Position numbers and translations under genes: made by a program
NCBI RefSeq assembly: GCF_024505145.1
Contig: NZ_JANIAA010000045.1
Location: forward strand, 19,345-83,344
Length of the DNA: 64,000 nucleotides
Origin: Streptomyces rugosispiralis
Lineage (GTDB): Bacteria; Actinomycetota; Actinomycetes; Streptomycetales; Streptomycetaceae
Direction of reading: 5' to 3'
The notes under the pieces: generated by a model
What the model was told of the DNA's origin: nothing
Database searches by the model: none
Seen by the model: only the letters and a program-made list of their open reading frames with translations
Shown: positions 1-9,325 of the stretch, one piece after another
Position numbering within the stretch: position 1 is the stretch's first letter
Layout of the letters: each line of letters starts with the position of its first letter

Positions 1-1548
1 GCCGATCTGTGGACACCGGACGGCAACGCACAGCCGCAGTACGACGTCGCCTGGCGGGAGTTCCAGGCCAGGCAGACGACCGAGTTCATCGCCTGGCAGG
101 CCGGCATCGTCCGCGAGTACGCCCGCCCCGACCAGTTCGTCACGACGTGCGTCTCCCACCCTCTCCCGGCCATGGACGACGACGAACTCACCGACGCCCT
201 GGACGTCACCGCGGGCAACCCCTACTACGACATGCAGGACGCCCTGCTGCTGCCCGACGAACGCAAGACCGAGCACAACAAGCCGACTGGCGTCTGGACG
301 ATCTTCCAGATCGCGGACCGGATCTACTCCTCCCGCCAGGCCCCGTTCCTGGTCACCGAGACCAACGCCGCCAACATCGGCGCCCCCTGGAACAACCGCC
401 CCGCCTACGACGGCCAGTGGCGTCAAGCAGCATGGGCGCTGGTCGCCCGCGGGGCGCGAATGATCGAGTACTGGCACTGGCACACCCTGCACTTCGGCGC
501 CGAGACCTACTGGGGCGGCGTCCTCCCGCACAGCGGCAGACCCGGTCGCACCTACGACGAACTCGCCCGGCTGGGAGCCGAGTTCGAAACGGCCGGGCCC
601 TTGGTCACCGGCCTCGAGCCGGACGCGGACCTCACCATGGTCTACTCGACGCCGAGCAAGTGGCTGATGCAGAAGCACCCGCCGCTGGCCGACCGCAACG
701 GCGGGCCCGACGACGCCTCGTACCACCAGATCTTCGATCCGTTCTACCGCGGTGCCTTCGACTCCGGCCGCCAGGTCCGGATCATGCACGCCCGCCAGTT
801 GCACGACCCACGCGGGGACGGCCCCGGCATGAGCGCCGAGGAGGCCGCGCGCCGCCACCCTGTCCTCGTCGTCCCGGCGCTGTACCTGGCCGCCGACTCG
901 ACGCTGGACTGGTTCGCGGCCTACGCGCAGGCGGGCGGCCACCTGGTGCTCGGACCGCGGACCGGGTACGCAGACCACGAGGGCCGGGCCCGCCAGGAGC
1001 CGGCACCGGGGCGGCTGGTGGAAGCCGCCGGGGCGAGTTACGAGGAGTTCAGCAATCTGAGGGACGACATCCCGCTGCGCACGGTGCCCAGCAGTCCGCT
1101 GCGGCTTCCGGAACAGGCCACCGCCACACGCTGGACCGACGGCCTCACCGCTGTGGACAGCGAGGTGCTCGCCGCCTACGACCATCCGCACTTCGGCCGC
1201 TGGCCCGCCATCACCTCCCGCCGACACGGCGCGGGCCGGGTGACCTGCGTCGGCACGGTTCCCGGCCGCGAACTGGCCCAGGCGCTGGCCGTCTGGCTCG
1301 CTCCCGCCCCGCGCCACGGTTGGCAGGACCTGCCGCCGTCGGTCACCGTCACCACCGCGACCTCACCGGACGGACACCGCGTCCACGTCGTCCACAACTG
1401 GAGCTGGCAGCCCACTCAGGTCACGGCGCCGGTGGCACTGTCCGACGTCCTGGACGCCACGGCCGCGCCCGCCGGTACGGCACTGGGCCTGGGCGCCTGG
1501 GACGTACGGATCTTCGTCACCGCCGGCGAGGCGGCGCCCGCAGCATGA
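1..1548 (+). CDS. beta-galactosidase, GH42 family (5' end outside window)
   Basis: The reading frame is open from base 1, so the start lies upstream; about 515 C-terminal residues are present. The protein matches the GH42 beta-galactosidase pattern: the end of the TIM barrel with a LVTETNA motif whose Glu (codon 358-360) is the expected catalytic nucleophile, the aromatic stretch EYWHWHTLHFG, then the trimerisation-like middle domain and the C-terminal beta domain. GH42 enzymes release terminal beta-galactosides from oligosaccharides in the cytoplasm. It ends at TGA 1546-1548, and a GH1 glycosidase and an SDR follow on the same strand, so a carbohydrate-utilisation operon is likely. The galactoside substrate cannot be read from the sequence. 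Confidence 0.9.
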   Translation, partial: ADLWTPDGNAQPQYDVAWREFQARQTTEFIAWQAGIVREYARPDQFVTTCVSHPLPAMDDDELTDALDVTAGNPYYDMQDALLLPDERKTEHNKPTGVWTIFQIADRIYSSRQAPFLVTETNAANIGAPWNNRPAYDGQWRQAAWALVARGARMIEYWHWHTLHFGAETYWGGVLPHSGRPGRTYDELARLGAEFETAGPLVTGLEPDADLTMVYSTPSKWLMQKHPPLADRNGGPDDASYHQIFDPFYRGAFDSGRQVRIMHARQLHDPRGDGPGMSAEEAARRHPVLVVPALYLAADSTLDWFAAYAQAGGHLVLGPRTGYADHEGRARQEPAPGRLVEAAGASYEEFSNLRDDIPLRTVPSSPLRLPEQATATRWTDGLTAVDSEVLAAYDHPHFGRWPAITSRRHGAGRVTCVGTVPGRELAQALAVWLAPAPRHGWQDLPPSVTVTTATSPDGHRVHVVHNWSWQPTQVTAPVALSDVLDATAAPAGTALGLGAWDVRIFVTAGEAAPAA

Positions 1549-1704
1549 GGAAGCGGCCGTCGGTGCTTCCGTACTGCCCGGCCGTCTGCGAGCGCCCCGG
1601 ACCCCAGCACCGATCACCCTTGCCGCACGCGGTCGTACGCACCGCAGGCAAGCACCCGGCGCCGCGCGACCAGCCGTCACCCACACTCAGAAAGGCAGCC
1701 GACG

Positions 1705-2907
1705 ATGACTGAACTGGCCCCCGGATTCCTTTGGGGCGCCTCCTCGGCACCGCACCAGATCGAGGGCAACAACCTCAACAGCGACTTCTGGGCGAACGAG
1801 GGGCGCACACCCGGAATGGAGCGCAGCGGCGACGCCTGCGACAGCTACCACCGATATCGCGAGGACATGCGTCTGCTTGCCGACGCCGGTTTGAACGCCT
1901 ACCGATTCGGCGTCGAGTGGGCGAGGATCGAGCCCGTCCCCGGCGTGATCTCGAAGGCCGAACTCGCCCATTACCGGCGCATGATCGAGACGGCCTTCGA
2001 ACTCGGCCTGACCCCGGTGGTGACCCTGCACCACTTCACGAACCCGCTCTGGTCGGCCCGGGAGGGCGGCTGGCTCGGCGAGAGCGCCGTACCGCGATTC
2101 CGGGCGTACGCCGAGGCTGTCGCCCCGATCCTGGACGGCGTCGAGTGGGTCGTCACCATGAACGAGCCGAACATCTTCGCCACCATGCTCGGCAAGGCGC
2201 AGGCCGCCCGGACCCAGGAGGCGGCCGAGGACTGGCAGAGTCCCACCGTCGAGAACGGGGGAGCGCGGCCGCCACTACCGGCTCCCGACGTGAAGATCGG
2301 CGAGCGGCTGGTCGAGGCGCACCAAGCCGTCCGGGAGGTACTGCGGGAGCACACCCGCGCGAAGATCGGCTGGACGGTCGCCAACCGCGCCTTCGTCGCC
2401 CGCCCCGGGGCCGAACAGAAGAAGCGGGAACTGGAGTACATCTGGGAGGACCTCTACCTGGAAGGGAGCCGTGGCGACGACTTCGTCGGTGTGCAGTCCT
2501 ATTCCAGTCAGTGGGTCGGCGCGGACGGCGTCGAGCCGCATCCGGCACACCCGGACAACACACTCGTGGGAAACGCGTACCGGCCGGACGCCCTGGGAAT
2601 CGCCGTACGGCACACCACCGAGGTCACCGGCGGACTGCCGATCCTGGTCACCGAGAACGGCATCGCCACCCGGGACGACACCCGCCGGATCGCCTACACC
2701 GGCGAAGCCCTGGAGCACCTCGGCAAGGCGATCTCCGACGGTGTCGACGTTCGCGGCTATCTGCACTGGAGCCTGCTCGACAACTACGAGTGGGGGCACT
2801 GGGACCCGACATTCGGTCTGGTGGAAGTCGACCGCGAGACGTTCGAGCGCCGTCCGAAGCCCAGCCTCGCCTGGCTGGGGGAAACCGCCCGCCGCAACCG
2901 CATCTGA
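1705..2907 (+). CDS. beta-glucosidase/beta-galactosidase-like glycosidase, GH1 family
   Basis: A 400-residue GH1 retaining glycosidase. The N-terminal FLWGASSAPHQIEG segment, the acid/base Glu in TMNEPN (about residue 154) and the nucleophile Glu in LVTENG (about residue 317) are all present, followed by the GH1 signature HWSLLDNYEW. It is shorter than the usual 440-480 residues, so some barrel loops are reduced, but both catalytic residues remain. An AAAGG-type ribosome site precedes ATG 1705. It lies 156 bp after the GH42 gene and 27 bp before the SDR gene, which supports one operon. The likely role is cytoplasmic hydrolysis of beta-linked di- or oligosaccharides; the aglycone preference is not determinable. 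Confidence 0.9.
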   Translation: MTELAPGFLWGASSAPHQIEGNNLNSDFWANEGRTPGMERSGDACDSYHRYREDMRLLADAGLNAYRFGVEWARIEPVPGVISKAELAHYRRMIETAFELGLTPVVTLHHFTNPLWSAREGGWLGESAVPRFRAYAEAVAPILDGVEWVVTMNEPNIFATMLGKAQAARTQEAAEDWQSPTVENGGARPPLPAPDVKIGERLVEAHQAVREVLREHTRAKIGWTVANRAFVARPGAEQKKRELEYIWEDLYLEGSRGDDFVGVQSYSSQWVGADGVEPHPAHPDNTLVGNAYRPDALGIAVRHTTEVTGGLPILVTENGIATRDDTRRIAYTGEALEHLGKAISDGVDVRGYLHWSLLDNYEWGHWDPTFGLVEVDRETFERRPKPSLAWLGETARRNRI

Positions 2908-2934
2908 CCTGTACCGCCACCGGAAGGACACACC

Positions 2935-3768
2935 ATGCATTTGCCCGTACCTGACGTCTCGTCCCGGTCCCTGGCCGAACTGATCTCCCTGTCCGGGCGA
3001 CGGGCCGTGGTGACCGGCGCAGCCCGCGGCCTGGGCCGGGCCATCGCCGAGCGCCTGGCCGAGGCGGGAGCGGACATCCTCGTCGCCGACATCGAGACGA
3101 CGCTCGCCACCACCGTGGCCGAGGAGCTCGACCGCCGTGGCGAGGGTCGCGCGCTGGCCACGCATCTGGACGTCGCCGACCCCACAAGCGTGGTCGCGGC
3201 CGCCGACCTCGCGGTCCGGGAACTCGGAGGGGTCGACATCTGGGTCAACAATGCCGGGATATTCCCCAGCGTGTCCGCACTCGAGATGTCCGGCGAGGCA
3301 TGGGACGAGGTGTTCGCCGTGAACACCCGCGGGGTCTTCCTGGGCTCCCGGGAGGCCGCGCGCCGGATGAGCGAGTCCGGGACGACGGGAGTCATCGTCA
3401 ACGTCGTCTCCACAGCCGGGTTCCGGGGGACGGCACCCGGGCTCGCCGCCTACGTCGGCTCCAAGCACGCGTCGCGCGGCATCACCCGGCAGCTCGCCCT
3501 CGAGTTCGCGCCGTTCGGCATCCGCGTGCTGGGCGTCGCGCCGACGTTCGTGCCGACCGAGGGGAACATGTCGGCGGCAGTGGAGGCTACTGCCGCCGCC
3601 GGGACTCCTATGGACTCCGAAGCCATCAAGGCCGTGATGCGGCCCGGCCCGCTCGGCAGGCTCGGCGTGCCCGACGACATCGCCCGCGTGGTGCTGTTCT
3701 GCGCGAGCGACCTCTCGGCCTTCATGACGGGCAGCACCCTCCTGGCCGATGCCGGCGAAACGGCTTGA
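2935..3768 (+). CDS. short-chain dehydrogenase/reductase (SDR, classical)
   Basis: A 277-residue classical SDR. The Rossmann glycine motif TGAARGLG follows an N-terminal strand, NNAGIF is the structural Asn-Asn-Ala-Gly motif, and the catalytic Tyr and Lys sit in YVGSK (about residues 173 and 177). Asp in LVADIE after the second strand suggests NAD rather than NADP preference. GGAAGGA six bases before ATG 2935 fixes the start. Placed 27 bp after the GH1 gene, it may oxidise a sugar or polyol released by the two glycosidases; that substrate is inferred from context only. Confidence 0.88.
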   Translation: MHLPVPDVSSRSLAELISLSGRRAVVTGAARGLGRAIAERLAEAGADILVADIETTLATTVAEELDRRGEGRALATHLDVADPTSVVAAADLAVRELGGVDIWVNNAGIFPSVSALEMSGEAWDEVFAVNTRGVFLGSREAARRMSESGTTGVIVNVVSTAGFRGTAPGLAAYVGSKHASRGITRQLALEFAPFGIRVLGVAPTFVPTEGNMSAAVEATAAAGTPMDSEAIKAVMRPGPLGRLGVPDDIARVVLFCASDLSAFMTGSTLLADAGETA

Positions 3769-3889
3769 CCCGTATCGCCGCAGCCGCTCCGGCCCCCTCG
3801 GGTCCGCGGCCCACGCCGGACGCGCGGGGACCCAGCTCTGCGCACGGCCACAGGACACGGTCACCTCGCGGCGAGTGCGCGCGAGCCGG

Positions 3890-4446
3890 TCATACGGCCC
3901 CTTCCAGTGCGGTGCCGGCCGTGGTGCGCCGCCGCCCGGACGAGGTGACGTGGAGTGTACGGCTCACCGGTTCGCAGCCCCCGGCTTCCGCGATGACCGT
4001 GATCGTGCCCACGGCCGTCGGCCGGATGACCGCGAGGGCGCGTCCGTCGAACGTCCGACGGACGTGCGCGCCGAATGCCTCCTCGGTGACCGGCGCCCGA
4101 AGACGATCTCGCGGTAGTACGACACCGGACGGGATGCCCTGTGATGTCGAGGTCGCCGCAGTTGGCTGTCAGGCCGGGGTAGCCGGCCGTCAACCCGTTC
4201 CCCTGGTCCGTCTGGTCCGCGTACCGGACGGAGCCAAGGCCGGTCTCACCGAGGTAGTCGAGCCCCGTCCAGGTGAAATCACCTATCACGTGCGGATGTT
4301 GCCGCACGAGCGCCCAGTTGCGGCCGATGACGGTCGGGAAGGTCTCCGTTCCGACGATGACCCGGTCGGGGAAGAGGTCATGATCGAGCCGTAGCGGGAC
4401 TCGCCGTAGTTCATCCCGGCGACGTCGAGCACGGCGAACGATTCCT
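3890..4446 (-). pseudogene. decayed C-terminus of a GH2 beta-galactosidase
   Basis: Read on the minus strand, three frames join into the end of a GH2 beta-galactosidase: DVAGMNYGESRY, then after a one-base loss LDHDLFPDRVIVGTETFP (with the nucleophile Glu of VGTETFP), then HVIGDFTWTGLDYLGE, CGDLDITGH, and after another shift RPVSYYREIVFG and a beta-rich tail ending at TCA 3890-3892. The N-terminal two thirds are absent; homology stops at about 4446, where the promoter of the next gene begins. At least two frameshifts and a truncation make it non-functional. It sits next to two intact glycosidases, so it was probably part of the same sugar locus. Confidence 0.8.
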
Positions 4447-4454
4447 CCGTTAAG

Positions 4455-4470
4455 TTGAGTCGAGCCTCAA
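4455..4470. promoter_or_regulatory. candidate operator of the adjacent TetR gene
   Basis: Inverted repeat TTGAG-N6-CTCAA lies in the 80-bp AT-richer stretch upstream of the TetR gene at 4525. Position and dyad symmetry fit an autoregulatory TetR operator. Assignment is inference. Confidence 0.35.
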
Positions 4471-4524
4471 GGTGGACTGTAACACTTAACATGAGACCGA
4501 GTTCAAGATGCGAGGGGACCAGAC

Positions 4525-5148
4525 ATGACCAGCCCGAAGGCCCTGCGACGCGACGCCCGCGACAACATCGCCAAGCTCCGCGCCGCGGCGCTGGAGGTCT
4601 TCTCGGCGAAGGGGCTCAACGCACCGCTCGACGAAATCGCCCAAATCGCGGGCGTGAGCATCGGCACCCTCTACAACCGGTTCGGCTCCCGTGAAGCCCT
4701 GATCAACGCCGTCCTTCCCGACGTCGCCGGCCACCGCCTCCAGTCCCTGCGCTCCGACGTGGAGGCACAGCCCACGGCCCGCGGACGCCTGGAGGCGTTC
4801 GTGCGCGGGATGATCGCCTTGCAGCAGGACGACCCGGCCCTCAACGACGCGATCCTGCGCCGCTTCCCGGACGCGACCGCCGTGCAGGGCGTGTGCGAGG
4901 TCTCCACCGCTCTGGGGCGGCAACTGGTGCGTGACGCACACCAGGAGGGGTCGCTCGCACCCGACTTCACCGAGGACGACCTGCTCCGCCTGCTGTGGCT
5001 GGCCGGCACGGCCAGCCGGGAGCCCTCCCGCCCGGCCGGATGGCAACGAATCCTCGACCGCGCCCTCGCCTCGGCCTGGCTCGACTGTGCGGAGCAGCCG
5101 TCCGTCGCGCCACAACCGAGGAACGGCACCGCGGAGCCGACCGCCTGA
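4525..5148 (+). CDS. TetR/AcrR family transcriptional regulator
   Basis: A 207-residue TetR-type repressor. The N-terminal helix-turn-helix (about residues 12-58) contains the characteristic IAQIAGVSIGTLYNRFGSR recognition helix. The C-terminal ligand domain is of the SbtR-like type common in actinomycetes. The start is ATG 4525; GAGGGGACC precedes it. It is transcribed away from the decayed GH2 gene and towards the convergent AsnC gene. Its target may be itself or the neighbouring sugar genes; the effector is unknown. Confidence 0.88.
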   Translation: MTSPKALRRDARDNIAKLRAAALEVFSAKGLNAPLDEIAQIAGVSIGTLYNRFGSREALINAVLPDVAGHRLQSLRSDVEAQPTARGRLEAFVRGMIALQQDDPALNDAILRRFPDATAVQGVCEVSTALGRQLVRDAHQEGSLAPDFTEDDLLRLLWLAGTASREPSRPAGWQRILDRALASAWLDCAEQPSVAPQPRNGTAEPTA

Positions 5149-5240
5149 AGCGGAGCACACCCATTTCGGCCCCTCGGCCGGAGCGGGAGAACACGGGCCA
5201 GCCCGGCACTGGGCGTTCCGCCCACTGCGGGATGATCGCT

Positions 5241-6266
5241 TCAGGTGTTCGGGAACACCTCCACATCGGGTGGCACATGCCCGATGCTGCGCCCCTCGCT
5301 GTCGAGTAGTCGGCCCATCTGTTTCACGGTGTGCAGACACGCGGCCCGATCCACGATGGTGAGGTGACGGGAGCGCTCGGTGATCGTCGCCTCCAGCCGC
5401 GGCAGATCTCCGAGCGACCGTAGCCAGACCATCAGCAGGAGGTTCCGCTCTCCGGTGAGGGCGCAGCACAGGCGTACGTCAGGGAGGGCGGCCAGCGAGC
5501 GCGCCGTGGCCTCCAGGTGCTGCGGTGCCACGCTCGCCCACAGGACGGCCGAGTGCGGCCAGCCCGACAGGGACTGAGCCATCTCGCAACGCAGCCGGAG
5601 CAACCGGTGGGCCAGCAGGCGCTTCACACGGCGGCGCGCCGTGGGCTCGCTGATCCCGGCGCGTTCGGTGAGCTCCGCGTAGGACATACGGCCGTCCTCG
5701 TGCAGCAGGCGGTACAGCTCCCGGTCCACGGCGTCCACCCGAGCACCGCCCACCGTCGCGGACGGTGCGCGGCCCGCTTCCAGCGCGCGTTGCTGCGACC
5801 GTTCAAGGCTGCGCAGCCGCCACCGGCTCGGCTCGCTGTAGCCCACGGTCCGCATCTCGGCCCGGTACGCCCGGACACCGGGCAGCCGCCCGACCAAGCC
5901 GCGCAGGTAGCCCGACACCTCCGCGGATGTGCGCGACGCCGCCATGGCCAGTAGCCCGTACGAGCCTGTGAGGTGGTGGACGTAGTGCACCTGGGGCTCG
6001 GCGCTCAAAGCGGTGGCCGTGTCGTCCAACCGGTCGGGAACGCACTCGATCTCGATGTACGCCACGCAGAACTCGCTGTGCAGGGAGGGGCCGACCACAC
6101 AGGTGACCCACGCCAGCCCGGCTTCGGTCAGCCGCTGCCAACGACGCGCCACTGTCACGGGGTCGAGCGCGAGGGCCCGGCCCAACTGGGCCCAGGAGGC
6201 GCGAGGAGTGAGCTGGAGCGCGTTGATCAGCTCCAGATCCTTCTCGTCGACGGATTCGTGCGGCAT
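5241..6266 (-). CDS. Lrp/AsnC family regulator with two tandem AsnC units
   Basis: A 341-residue protein with two successive Lrp/AsnC units: HTH1 (residues about 6-50, DLELINALQLTPRASWAQLG), a first RAM-type ligand domain, HTH2 (about 170-215, ELYRLLHEDGRMSYAELTER) and a second RAM domain. ATG 6266 is preferred over the in-frame GTG 6281 because AGAGG lies just upstream of it. Double-length AsnC proteins are known in actinomycetes. It is divergent from the PLP decarboxylase operon starting at 6415, with about 148 bp between, so it is the obvious candidate regulator of that operon, with an amino acid as effector. Confidence 0.9.
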   Translation of the reverse strand: MPHESVDEKDLELINALQLTPRASWAQLGRALALDPVTVARRWQRLTEAGLAWVTCVVGPSLHSEFCVAYIEIECVPDRLDDTATALSAEPQVHYVHHLTGSYGLLAMAASRTSAEVSGYLRGLVGRLPGVRAYRAEMRTVGYSEPSRWRLRSLERSQQRALEAGRAPSATVGGARVDAVDRELYRLLHEDGRMSYAELTERAGISEPTARRRVKRLLAHRLLRLRCEMAQSLSGWPHSAVLWASVAPQHLEATARSLAALPDVRLCCALTGERNLLLMVWLRSLGDLPRLEATITERSRHLTIVDRAACLHTVKQMGRLLDSEGRSIGHVPPDVEVFPNT

Positions 6267-6414
6267 GCCTCTGCTTATCACGGTGTGCGTGTGGTGGACA
6301 GTGCCGATTTACCCGGCTGTCGTGACGGAATGCTGCGTATCGGCGGCCGCTCCACGCGGTCTGCCGATTCTGGTGGCCCGTACCCGCTTGGTGTCATCGA
6401 GGAGGTCACAGATC

Positions 6415-7854
6415 GTGAGGATTGCCAGAGCCGATCAGGACGGCGGACCCGGCCGGCGGCGGCGCGACCAAGACGGCGGAGCCGGCCGGCAGCGGCGCGA
6501 CCTGGTCGTACGCGAGGCGGTGCGGTCCGGTCTGGTCGGCCCGGCCCAGGTGGTGTCAGGGTTCGTCGACGCGGACGGGATCCAGGAGTCCGTGCGCGAC
6601 CTGCACCGGGCCTTCGGCGACGCGCCGGTACTGCACACGTTCGCCGTCAAGGCCGCGTCGCTGGTCCCCGTGCTGCGGCTGCTCGCCCGGTCCGGCATGG
6701 GGTGCGAGGTCGCCAGCCCCGGCGAGCTGGCCCAGGCCGTCGCCGCCGGCTTCCCGCCGGAACGCATCGTGCTGGACTCACCGGCGAAGACCCATGCCGA
6801 ACTGGCCCATGCGCTGGAGCTGGGAGTGGCGGTGAACGCCGACAACTTCGCCGAGGTGGACCGCATCGGTGAACTGCTCGCTGTCAGCGAGAGCGCCTCG
6901 GTGCTCGGGCTGAGGATCAACCCGCAGGTCGGCGCCGGAGCCATCGACGCGATGAGCACCGCCTCGGCCAGTTCGAAGTTCGGCGTGCCACTGCGGGATC
7001 CCGGGGCACGGCAGCGCGTCCTCGACACGTTCGCCGAGCGGCCCTGGCTGACCCGGCTGCACGTACACGTCGGTTCGCAGGGCTGCTCCCTGGAACTGAT
7101 CGGCGAAGGGGTGCGCGCCACGTTCGAACTCGCCGAGGAGATCAACGCGGCGGCCAGACGGCAGCAGGTGACCAGTCTGGACATCGGCGGCGGCCTGCCG
7201 GTCAACTTCGACGACGACGAGATCCGCCCGACGTACGAGACCTACGTCCGGCGGCTGCGCGCCGCGGTTCCCGGACTCCTCACCGGACGCTACGACCTGG
7301 TCACCGAGTTCGGCCGTTCCCTGGTCGCCAAGAACGGCTTCACGGCCGCGGTCGTGGAGTACACCAAGGACACCGGTGGCCGCCGTATCGCGCTGACGCA
7401 CGCGGGCGCGCACATCGCCACCCGCACCGTCTTCATGCCGGATGCCTGGCCGCTGCGGATCGCCGTGTACGACCGCGACGGCCGGCCCAAGTATGCTCCC
7501 GAGCGCGTTCAGGACGTCGCGGGTCCGTGCTGCTTCGCCGGGGACCTCGTCGCCCGCGGGCGCACGCTGCCCGAGCTGGCGCCCGGCGACCTCGTGGTGC
7601 TGCTGGACACCGGCGGCTACTACTTCTCCACCCCCTGGTCGTACAACAGCCTCGCCCGGCCCGCCGTACACGGCTTCACCACACACGGACCGGCCCCGCG
7701 GTTCGCCACGGTCCGACGGGAGCAGACCCTCGCCGAGATCCTCGCCGAAAGCGGCGTCGACCAGGCGGACGCGCTCCTCTTCGGCGACTTCGGCGACTTC
7801 GGCGAGGCGGGCAGCGACGCGGCCCACGCGCGGCTCGTACCGACAGGAGACTGA
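6415..7854 (+). CDS. fold-type III PLP-dependent amino-acid decarboxylase (LysA/ornithine decarboxylase group)
   Basis: A 479-residue group IV PLP decarboxylase. The Schiff-base lysine is in FAVKA (about Lys79), the phosphate-binding glycine loop is LDIGGGLPVN, HVGSQG is the family His motif, and GPCCFAGD carries the active-site Cys (about Cys373) and Asp (about Asp377) shared by DAP, ornithine and arginine decarboxylases. GGAGG nine bases before GTG 6415 sets the start; the same frame stays open further upstream but without a ribosome site. Stop and the next GTG are one base apart, so it is co-translated with the permease. With a D-aminoacylase downstream, a D-amino acid or unusual basic amino acid is a plausible substrate. 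It is not a clear housekeeping LysA. Confidence 0.85.
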   Translation: MRIARADQDGGPGRRRRDQDGGAGRQRRDLVVREAVRSGLVGPAQVVSGFVDADGIQESVRDLHRAFGDAPVLHTFAVKAASLVPVLRLLARSGMGCEVASPGELAQAVAAGFPPERIVLDSPAKTHAELAHALELGVAVNADNFAEVDRIGELLAVSESASVLGLRINPQVGAGAIDAMSTASASSKFGVPLRDPGARQRVLDTFAERPWLTRLHVHVGSQGCSLELIGEGVRATFELAEEINAAARRQQVTSLDIGGGLPVNFDDDEIRPTYETYVRRLRAAVPGLLTGRYDLVTEFGRSLVAKNGFTAAVVEYTKDTGGRRIALTHAGAHIATRTVFMPDAWPLRIAVYDRDGRPKYAPERVQDVAGPCCFAGDLVARGRTLPELAPGDLVVLLDTGGYYFSTPWSYNSLARPAVHGFTTHGPAPRFATVRREQTLAEILAESGVDQADALLFGDFGDFGEAGSDAAHARLVPTGD

Positions 7855-7855
7855 C

Positions 7856-9274
7856 GTGGCACTGACCGAAGAGCCCGCGACGGCCGTCCGTCGCATGCCC
7901 GCGGCGAAGGCCGCCGCGCCCTACGCCATCGCCGTCGCGGGACTGATCGCCGCGCTGGTACTCGGCTTCGTCATCCACGCGCCGACGATCTGGGGCCTGC
8001 TCCCGATCGGCATGTACGCGGTGCTCTCGCTGTGCGGCATGAACCTTCTGCTGGCCACCGTGGTCTCCCTGCTGGCCGCGATCCTCCTCGTCCACCGTTC
8101 ACCCACCGACGTCGGCACCCTCCTCGGCACCTCGCTCGGCGACACCGTCACCCTCATCGGCCTCATCTGCCTGCTCGGCGCCGGTCTGGGCGAGGTGCTG
8201 CGGCAGACCGGCGCGGCCGGCATCCTGGTCCACGGCATCCTGCGCATGGCCCGCCGGGACAGCCAACTCGCCATCCACTTCGGCGTGATGCTGTCCTGTC
8301 TGGTCCTCACGTTCGCCCTGGGCACCCTCGCCGGAGCGCTGGCCATCGCGGCCCCGATCGTCGTCCCGGTGATGGCCCGCGCGGGTCTCACCCGCTCCAC
8401 GACCGCGACCGTCATGTTCCTCGGCGGCTGCGCGGGGCTGGCCCTCGCCCCCTTCGCCGGATCCAACATCGCCATCCTCGACGCCTCCGGCCTGGACTAC
8501 GGCACGTACGTGCTCGTCGGCGCGGGCCCGCTCGCCGTCCTGTCCCTGGCCCTCTCGCTCGTCGTCGTCCCGCGCGTCCAGCGTCGCTCCGCGGCCGCCG
8601 GCGACGACTTCTACGAGGACATCGACACGGGCGCGGGCGACGAGCCGTCCGGAGCCCGTGGTGCGCGTGCCACCTGGGCGTTCGCGGTGGCGCTCGTGGT
8701 CTCCGTCGGGTATGCCACCGCCGGCAAGTCCGGTACCGCGTTCCCGCTGCTGGCCCTGCCCACCATGGCCGCGCTCACCGCCGCCGCGGGTGGACTGTCC
8801 GTCAAGGACACCATCGACGCGTTCTGCCGGGGCGCGGCACGCATGGTCGAGACGTTCCTGCTGTTCTGGATGCTCGCCGCGTTCTTCCTGGCGGTCAACG
8901 AACTCCAGCCCTACGAGGTCCTCCTAAACCGCTTCGGCCCCCAGCTGCACGGCCTGGCCCCGCTGCCCTTCGCGATCGCCGTGGCGCTCCTGGGCTGGCT
9001 CGGCGTCCCGGGGGCCACGGCCGCGCACGTGGTGTTGCTCAACAAGGTCTTCGGACCGCTCGGCACCAGCATCGGCCTCACGCCCGCCGCCTGGGCGGTG
9101 ACCTACCTGTGGGGATCGAAGGCCGACACCTACGGCCCCTACCCCAACGCGAACATGATGGCCGCTCTCGGCTTCGCCGAAGGCACCCGGCTGAGGACGC
9201 TGCTCACGGTGGGCTGGACGCTCCTCATCCCGGCAGCGGCCATGTACGCCCTCATCCTCGCCCTGCTCCTCTGA
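7856..9274 (+). CDS. GntP/ion-transporter superfamily permease
   Basis: A 472-residue integral membrane protein with about 12 hydrophobic segments, starting at GTG 7856 just after the decarboxylase stop. Features such as GTLAGALAIAAPIVVPVM, the FAGSNIAIL loop and GVPGATAAHVVLLNKVFGPLG in the second half resemble gluconate:H+ symporter (GntP) and related carriers. Such carriers take up carboxylates or hydroxy/amino acids with protons. Sandwiched between an amino-acid decarboxylase and an N-acyl-D-amino-acid deacylase, it probably imports the acylated or free amino acid for this pathway. That substrate is inferred. Confidence 0.8.
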   Translation: MALTEEPATAVRRMPAAKAAAPYAIAVAGLIAALVLGFVIHAPTIWGLLPIGMYAVLSLCGMNLLLATVVSLLAAILLVHRSPTDVGTLLGTSLGDTVTLIGLICLLGAGLGEVLRQTGAAGILVHGILRMARRDSQLAIHFGVMLSCLVLTFALGTLAGALAIAAPIVVPVMARAGLTRSTTATVMFLGGCAGLALAPFAGSNIAILDASGLDYGTYVLVGAGPLAVLSLALSLVVVPRVQRRSAAAGDDFYEDIDTGAGDEPSGARGARATWAFAVALVVSVGYATAGKSGTAFPLLALPTMAALTAAAGGLSVKDTIDAFCRGAARMVETFLLFWMLAAFFLAVNELQPYEVLLNRFGPQLHGLAPLPFAIAVALLGWLGVPGATAAHVVLLNKVFGPLGTSIGLTPAAWAVTYLWGSKADTYGPYPNANMMAALGFAEGTRLRTLLTVGWTLLIPAAAMYALILALLL

Positions 9275-9325
9275 CCGGCTGGGCTCCCAGGTACCCGCAC
9301 CGCATTCCACCGCGAAGGAAGCACG

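Noticed and set aside
6013..6414. In-frame upstream extension of the PLP decarboxylase
   Set aside because: It runs through the divergent promoter and the AsnC gene; the GGAGG-GTG start at 6415 is far better.
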